From NCBI RefSeq assembly GCF_041020765.1, contig NZ_JBEUEJ010000002.1: a stretch of 64,000 nucleotides of DNA; one strand, 5' to 3'. This stretch comes from Kineococcus terrestris (GTDB lineage Bacteria; Actinomycetota; Actinomycetes; Actinomycetales; Kineococcaceae). The translations under genes were made by a program, and so were the position numbers. Below the pieces are notes generated by a model that searched no databases, was not told the origin of the DNA, and saw only the letters and a program-made list of their open reading frames with translations. Positions 59,876 to 64,000 of this stretch are shown here, in pieces (the stretch's first letter is position 1; each line of letters opens with the position of its first letter).

Positions 59876-60264
59876 GCGCCGTCCGGGCAGATCAGCTCGT
59901 AGACGGGGTTGAAGATCACGCGCTGGCCGTCGTCCTCGGCGACCAGCCCGCTGGCCTTCAGGCGCCGGCCCGGCTCGACGCCCGCGATGCGCCGGCGGCC
60001 CAGCCAGACCAGCGACACGGTGCCGGAGCCGTCGAACAGCTCGGCCTCGACGGCGGGCACGCCGCCGCGAGGGCGGGCGGTGACCGACCGCAGCGTGCCG
60101 CACACGCACGCGCGCGAGCGGTTGGCCAGCTGCCCGCACGGCACACCGCCCTGGCGGGCGGACTCGGCCAGCGCGTCGCGCGCGGCCAGGTCGGACTCGG
60201 ACGCGGTGAACCGCTGCAGCGCACGGCGCCACAGCGGCGCGCCGACCAGGGAGGACCTGCTCAC
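59872..60264 (-). CDS. OB-fold nucleic acid-binding protein
   Basis: A 130-residue protein with an OB fold: VEAELFDGSGTVSLVWLGRRRIAGVEPGRRLKASGLVAED. The CGTLRSV region contains two Cys (CVCG). Position next to DUF3159 is conserved. Start at GTG 60264 is favoured by alignment logic; the open frame extends to 60303. Confidence 0.82.
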   Translation of the reverse strand: MSRSSLVGAPLWRRALQRFTASESDLAARDALAESARQGGVPCGQLANRSRACVCGTLRSVTARPRGGVPAVEAELFDGSGTVSLVWLGRRRIAGVEPGRRLKASGLVAEDDGQRVIFNPVYELICPDGA

Positions 60265-60330
60265 GAGGACAAGCGTAGGACGGTGCGGACGGTGGCGGAG
60301 CACGTCCGCGCGAGCGGTGCGGCGACCACC

Positions 60331-61242
60331 TCAGCGCACCTCGGTGATCTCGGGGCCGCGCTCGAACGGCTTCAGGTCGTCGGTGCGGGGCCGCTGCCCG
60401 CCCTGCGGCCCGCCCGCGCCCGCCGGCTGGGCCTCCTGGCCGGGAGCGGGCTGGGCGCCGCCGGGCACCTGCGGCAGCGCCAGCGGCACCAGCTCGCGCG
60501 GGGCCATCGCCTCGGAGCCGCGCACGACGACGGCGTCGCGCACCACGGCCTCCAGCGGCGCGGCCGCGGCCGCGTCGTGGGCGGCGTGGCCGGAGAAGAC
60601 GGCCCGCAGGAACCAGCGCGGCCCGTCGATCCCGGCGAAGCGGGTCGGCTGGTGCGCGGTGCGCCCGTCCTGCGTGCGCACGGGCAGCCGGCACAGCAGC
60701 TCGGTGCCGAAGGCGCCGGCGACCTCCTCGGCCGCACCGCCCTGGCGGGTGACGGCCGTGGCGATCTCCTCGCGGACCTCGTCCCACACCCCGCTCGTGC
60801 GCGGGGCGGCGAAGACCTGCAGCTGGACGGTGGACCCGCCCAGGCCGACGGTGACGGCGATGACGCGCCCGGTGGCCTCCTCGACCTCGAAGCGCAGCTC
60901 CATGCCGTCGCGGCCCTTCAGCCGCAGCCCGCCCAGCGGCAGGCGGGTGTCGTCCTCGTCGACCTCGGCGACGTCGAAGGGCCCGGCGCTGCGGTCGAAC
61001 GTCCCAGAGGCGGACCCGGTGGTCGCGGCGCCGGTCGCCGGCTCCCGCACCGCGGCCGCGGCGGCCTCGGCCTCCGGGTCGCGGACCGCGCCGGCCGCGG
61101 CCGTCGCGGGCTCCGCCGAGGACTCCGCCGTGGTGACGGACCGCTCGCCCACCGGGGTGCCGGCGGGCGAGTCGGCCGCCGGTCCGGCGGAGGTGGCCGA
61201 CCCCGTGTCGGCGGCCTTGTTGCGTCGTCGGAACAGGCTCAC
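60331..61242 (-). CDS. DUF3710 protein
   Basis: A 303-residue soluble actinobacterial protein. The first 80 residues start VSLFRRRNK and are Ala-rich; the core FDVAEVDEDDTRLPLGGL and RWFLRAVFSGHAAHD are typical of DUF3710. The C-terminus is Pro/Gly-rich. Coupled to dut by GTGA overlap. Function unknown. Confidence 0.85.
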   Translation of the reverse strand: MSLFRRRNKAADTGSATSAGPAADSPAGTPVGERSVTTAESSAEPATAAAGAVRDPEAEAAAAAVREPATGAATTGSASGTFDRSAGPFDVAEVDEDDTRLPLGGLRLKGRDGMELRFEVEEATGRVIAVTVGLGGSTVQLQVFAAPRTSGVWDEVREEIATAVTRQGGAAEEVAGAFGTELLCRLPVRTQDGRTAHQPTRFAGIDGPRWFLRAVFSGHAAHDAAAAAPLEAVVRDAVVVRGSEAMAPRELVPLALPQVPGGAQPAPGQEAQPAGAGGPQGGQRPRTDDLKPFERGPEITEVR

Positions 61243-61847
61243 GGCCGGCCCTCCTCGTCGGTGCTGGGATCGCTGGGGGTGGTGCTGGAGGCGGTGGGCG
61301 TGCCGGGGGCGGTGGCGCCGGTCAGGGCTCGGGCCCCGCCGGTGGAGCCGTGGCCGCCGGTGCCGCGCACCGAGCCGGTCAGGACGTCCACGAGCTGGAA
61401 GTCCACGCGCTCCACGCGCTGCACGACCAGCTGCGCCACGCGCTCGCCCGCGTGCAGGTGGACGGTCTCGCGCGGGTCGGTGTTGAGCAGGGTGACCTTG
61501 ATCTCCCCGCGGTAGCCGGCGTCGACGGTGCCGGGGGCGTTGAGCGTGGTCACGCCCAGGCGGGCGGCGAGCCCGGAGCGGGGCACGACGAAGGCGGCGT
61601 ACCCCTCGGGCAGCGCCACGGACACGCCCGTGGGCACGGTGGCGCGCTCCCCCGGGCCGAGCTCGACGTCCACGCGGGTGGTCAGGTCCGCCCCGGCGTC
61701 GCCCGGGTGGGCGTAGGAGGGCGCGGGGACCCCGGCCGCGAGCACCGTGGGCACGGGCAGCCCGGGCGTCGCGGACACCGCGGACCTCGCGGGTGCCGCG
61801 GCACCGGGCGCCGCGGGCGGCGTCGCGCTGAGCGTGCTGTCCGTCAC
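61239..61847 (-). CDS. dut: dUTPase
   Basis: A 202-residue trimeric dUTP pyrophosphatase. Motifs: HPGDAGADL, PRSGLAAR, GTVDAGYRGEI, GERVAQLVV and RGTGGHGSTG (motif 5 with His in place of Phe, as in mycobacteria). The N-terminal 35 residues and the Ser/Thr/Pro-rich C-terminal tail extend the core. GTG start at 61847; frame is open far upstream without homology. Confidence 0.93.
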   Translation of the reverse strand: MTDSTLSATPPAAPGAAAPARSAVSATPGLPVPTVLAAGVPAPSYAHPGDAGADLTTRVDVELGPGERATVPTGVSVALPEGYAAFVVPRSGLAARLGVTTLNAPGTVDAGYRGEIKVTLLNTDPRETVHLHAGERVAQLVVQRVERVDFQLVDVLTGSVRGTGGHGSTGGARALTGATAPGTPTASSTTPSDPSTDEEGRP

Positions 61848-61887
61848 GGGCCCCGACCCTACCCGCGGCCCGTGAGAGGCTGGCGGC

Positions 61888-62409
61888 GTGGCGCACGGCA
61901 CGAGCGGCGGAGCGGCGGACGCGACGGACGGGGCCCCCGGCGGCGCGGCCGGCGGCGCGGTGACCTGGGACGAGCGCTGGTGGCCGGCGCCGGGGTCGTG
62001 GGCGTCGTCGCTGGTCGTCGTGGCGGGCGCGGCGCTGGTGCCGCTGCCGATCTGGGGCACCGCGGCCGCGCTGGCCGGCGCGGTGCTGGGCGCGCTGGTG
62101 TCCGCGGCCGTCCTGCTCTCGCTGGCCACCCGGACCCGGCTGGAGGACGGCGCGTTCCACGTCGGCCGCGCCCGGCTGCCGCTGGAGGTCGTCAGCGGCG
62201 TCGACCCGGTGCTGCCCGCGCAGCGGCGCGCGGCGCTGGGCACGCAGCTGGACGCGCGCGCCCACCTGGCGATCCGCTCGTGGGTGCCGGGCGCGGTGCG
62301 CGTGCACCTGGACGACCCGCGGGACCCGGCGCCGTACTGGATGGTCTCCACCCGGCGCCCGCGCGAGCTGGCGGCGGCGCTGTCGGCCGCCGCGGCCGCC
62401 GCGCGCTGA
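61888..62409 (+). CDS. DUF3093 membrane protein
   Basis: A 173-residue protein with two helices (SLVVVAGAALVPLPIWG; LAGAVLGALVSAAVLLSLA) and a C-terminal cytoplasmic domain (PYWMVSTRRPRELAAAL). The first 25 residues are Gly/Ala-rich. Divergent from dut and before DUF4193, as in mycobacteria. Function unknown. GTG start. Confidence 0.85.
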   Translation: MAHGTSGGAADATDGAPGGAAGGAVTWDERWWPAPGSWASSLVVVAGAALVPLPIWGTAAALAGAVLGALVSAAVLLSLATRTRLEDGAFHVGRARLPLEVVSGVDPVLPAQRRAALGTQLDARAHLAIRSWVPGAVRVHLDDPRDPAPYWMVSTRRPRELAAALSAAAAAAR

Positions 62410-62440
62410 CGCCCGGGGCGCCCGGGCACCCCGGACGCGC

Positions 62441-62472
62441 GGCGGGGGCGGGCCCGTGGGCCCGCCCCCGCC
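62441..62472. terminator. bidirectional terminator
   Basis: A perfect 15-bp stem around GT lies between the convergent DUF3093 and DUF4193 genes and serves both. Confidence 0.8.
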
Positions 62473-62480
62473 GGCACCGC

Positions 62481-62780
62481 TCAGGCGGCGCAGTCGTTGC
62501 AGATGATGCGCCCGCCGCCCGTGTCGTGCAGCTGGCTGCGGTGCACCACGAGGAAGCAGCTCGTGCAGGTGAACTCGTCCTGCTGGCGCGGGAGGACCCG
62601 CACCGACAGCTCCTCGTTGGACAGGTCGGCGCCGGGGAGCTCGAACCCCTCCGCGGCCTCCGTCTCGTCCTCGTCGACGGCGCCCGAGCTCTTGTCCGTC
62701 CGGCGCGCCTTGAGCTCCTCGATGGAGTCCTCGTTCAGCTCGTCGTCGGTCTTGCGCGGTGCGTCGTAGTCGGTCGCCAT
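62481..62780 (-). CDS. DUF4193 zinc-ribbon protein
   Basis: A 99-residue acidic protein with two CxxC pairs at the C-terminus (CTSCFLVV; CNDC), forming a likely zinc ribbon, and an N-terminal ATDYDAPRKTDDELNEDS. Conserved in actinobacteria near dut; unknown function. ATG start with a GAGG just upstream. Confidence 0.88.
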   Translation of the reverse strand: MATDYDAPRKTDDELNEDSIEELKARRTDKSSGAVDEDETEAAEGFELPGADLSNEELSVRVLPRQQDEFTCTSCFLVVHRSQLHDTGGGRIICNDCAA

Positions 62781-63477
62781 GACCTCGCCTCACACTCCAT
62801 GCGTCGCGTCGTCCCGGGCTGCGCGGGGGGGACCCCCGCAGCCGGATGCAGCCCGGTCGAGCCGTGCGCCCGGACCGCCCACGGGTGAACGTGCGACGGC
62901 CCGGATCCATGCCCGGTCCCCCTCGGGTCCCTGCCTCGTCCCTGTCCTCCGCCGCGTCCCGTCGTGGTCACGGTCCGCGCACGGCGAGGAGGCATCATGA
63001 CCTACCGCCGCCGCGCTGACGAACCGGGGTGCGGTGACCGGCCGGCACCGTGACCGGGGCGGGACCGGCGCGCGACCGCGGTGTGACCGGCGCGCCCGGC
63101 CGGCCGTGTCCCGCCCGGCGCCGCGACGCCCCGCCGACACCCGCGCGACACCGCCGCGACACCGGTGCGCCACCCGGTGGACCGCGCCGGAGGCGTTGCG
63201 GCGCAACGTCACCGGTCACCGTCCACACCGCGGCGCGCGAGGAGTTGGTCGCGCGCCCGCCGCGCCGTAGTGTGCGCTCGTCCCGCCGACGGCGGTGCGC
63301 CCGCGGCGGGGGAACCCGCGCGGGCCCCGCAGCGTCGGAGGACCACGGCGTCCACCGGACCGCCGCCGGACCACCACGACCCGCACGACGCCCGACCACG
63401 CCCGCAGCCGCGACGCTCGCCCGAGCCCCGCGGTGACCACCCGCCAGCCCCCGGGGTCCGCCCCACGAGGAGGTGCC
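62781..63477. other. non-coding intergenic region of about 700 bases
   Basis: No believable gene: open frames here have no homology and reflect GC bias. It holds the upstream region of DUF4193 and the long leader of the small ORF at 63478. A 15-bp palindrome CGTTGCG-G-CGCAACG lies at 63194-63208. Repeated gtgaccgg words around 63034-63100 may be binding sites. Confidence 0.7.
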
Positions 63478-63780
63478 GTGTCCGAGCAGGAACCGCTCCC
63501 CGCCGTCGCTCCCGCGACCGTCCCCGCCGCGTTCGTCGCCGAGCTGACCGAGCGGGTGCGGCGCACCCGCACCACCATCGAGGCCGCGGCCGCCGCCGGC
63601 GAGGACGACCTCGTCGAGGCGCACCTGGCCGAGCTGGAGTCCCTCGTGCGCCTGGCCGCCGCCCACGACGTGGCGCTGCCCGACGTCCTCGCCTACCTCG
63701 ACGGCCACCGCGCGCCGGTCGACCTGACCGGCGCCCACGTCGTCGACCTGACCGGGCTGCGCGCCCGGACCTGCGCCTGA
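63478..63780 (+). CDS. small acidic hypothetical protein
   Basis: A 100-residue protein: Ala/Glu-rich helix (FVAELTERVRRTRTTIEAAA), then VEAHLAELESLVRLAAAHD and an end PVDLTGAHVVDLTGL. It may be a helical adaptor. GTG with GAGGAGG a few bases upstream and a terminator right after support reality, although no family is recognised. Confidence 0.65.
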   Translation: MSEQEPLPAVAPATVPAAFVAELTERVRRTRTTIEAAAAAGEDDLVEAHLAELESLVRLAAAHDVALPDVLAYLDGHRAPVDLTGAHVVDLTGLRARTCA

Positions 63781-63786
63781 CGCCCT

Positions 63787-63820
63787 CCCGGGCGGGCGGG
63801 GGTCCCCCGGCCCGCCCGGG
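63787..63820. terminator. terminator between small ORF and suhB
   Basis: Inverted arms CCCGGGCGGGC (63787-63797) and complement (63810-63820), with an inner G5/C5 stem. It lies directly after the small ORF and before the opposing suhB end. Confidence 0.75.
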
Positions 63821-63828
63821 GCGGTCGC

Positions 63829-64000
63829 TCAGCCCGCCAGGGCGCGCTGCAGCACCGGGTGCAGGCGGGGACCCGCGGCGAGGAGGCCGTGGGTGCCCGC
63901 CGCACCGCCGGTGAAGTCCGTCACGACCGCGCCCGCCTCGCGCGCCACGAGCCAGCCGGCCGCGAAGTCCCACGGGTTCAGCCCGAGCTCGTAGTAGGCG
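63829..64000 (-). CDS. suhB: inositol monophosphatase family protein (3' part only)
   Basis: The last 57 codons of an inositol monophosphatase-like gene enter from the right edge. YYELGLNPWDFAAGWLVARE includes the family metal-site Trp-Asp (NPWD), followed by GGAVV-type sequence and LHPVLQRALAG at the end. The active N-terminus is outside. In mycobacteria suhB lies in the same neighbourhood near dut. Confidence 0.88.
   Translation of the reverse strand, partial: AYYELGLNPWDFAAGWLVAREAGAVVTDFTGGAAGTHGLLAAGPRLHPVLQRALAG

Noticed and set aside
62995..63738. Minus-strand frame across the 700-base gap
   Set aside because: It overlaps the small plus-strand ORF that has a strong ribosome site, and the product is Gly/Arg-rich without known motif.

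Overview
The window is a chromosomal segment of a very GC-rich (well over 70%) actinobacterium. It has GTG starts, strong third-position GC bias, PimA/PatA/PIP-synthase lipid genes, SsgB-like and WhiI-like developmental regulators, DUF3000/3093/3159/3710/4193/5709 genes, and block-by-block gene order like the mycobacterial thrS-pimA-pdxS, hemQ-hemY-hemE-rnd-dxs and ceoB-ceoC-dut-suhB regions. A Kineosporiales-like organism (for example Kineococcus) fits best, but this is inferred from gene content only. I see no phage, insertion sequence, CRISPR array or rRNA. Four tRNA genes are present.

Layout. 0-9 kb (minus): thrS, HIT protein, pgsA, patA, pimA, membrane protein, pdxS, Nudix, pdxT, one translationally coupled lipid/PLP operon, with a MOSC gene upstream. 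9-13.5 kb: tRNA-Val(CAC), PGPGW membrane protein, SsgB-like gene, lactate-oxidase-family gene, tRNA-Gly/Cys/Val cluster, BrkB-like protein. 13.6-20.8 kb (plus): glgX-treY-treZ-Nudix, which turns glycogen into trehalose. 20.9-23.5 kb: zapE, and the sseA/SufE pair. 23.6-31 kb: two convergent operons, ribA + RibD-reductase-like (plus) facing DoxX, alpha/beta hydrolase, zinc-less MDR dehydrogenase, degenerate PTPS homologue, glycosyltransferase, methyltransferase and HD protein (minus). This looks like a biosynthetic locus of unknown product and is the best candidate for an undescribed system.

31-33.5 kb (plus): Rossmann-like protein, msrB, aldo/keto reductase, DUF5709. 33.5-37.7 kb: haem genes hemE-hemY-hemQ with divergent DUF3000. 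37.8-41.6 kb: WhiI-like atypical response regulator, ribonuclease D, an anti-sigma-type ATPase and an unrecognised gene. 41.7-46.9 kb: dxs, a conserved small protein, PatB-type C-S lyase, universal stress protein, second anti-sigma-type ATPase. 47-53.2 kb: PAS-GGDEF-EAL/HDOD pair and aconitase. 53.3-59.2 kb: two DUF202 proteins, TRAM-domain RNA methyltransferase and a KimA/APC-type permease, divergent from two TrkA-type potassium regulators. 59.2-64 kb: DUF3159, OB-fold, DUF3710, dut, DUF3093, DUF4193, a roughly 700-base non-coding stretch, a small acidic ORF and the end of suhB.

Common architecture: sixteen gene junctions use the four-base GTGA stop/start overlap, so most operons are translationally coupled. 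Short in-frame tandem repeats (9-15 bp) recur in linkers, and long GC-rich hairpins without T-tracts mark most operon ends.
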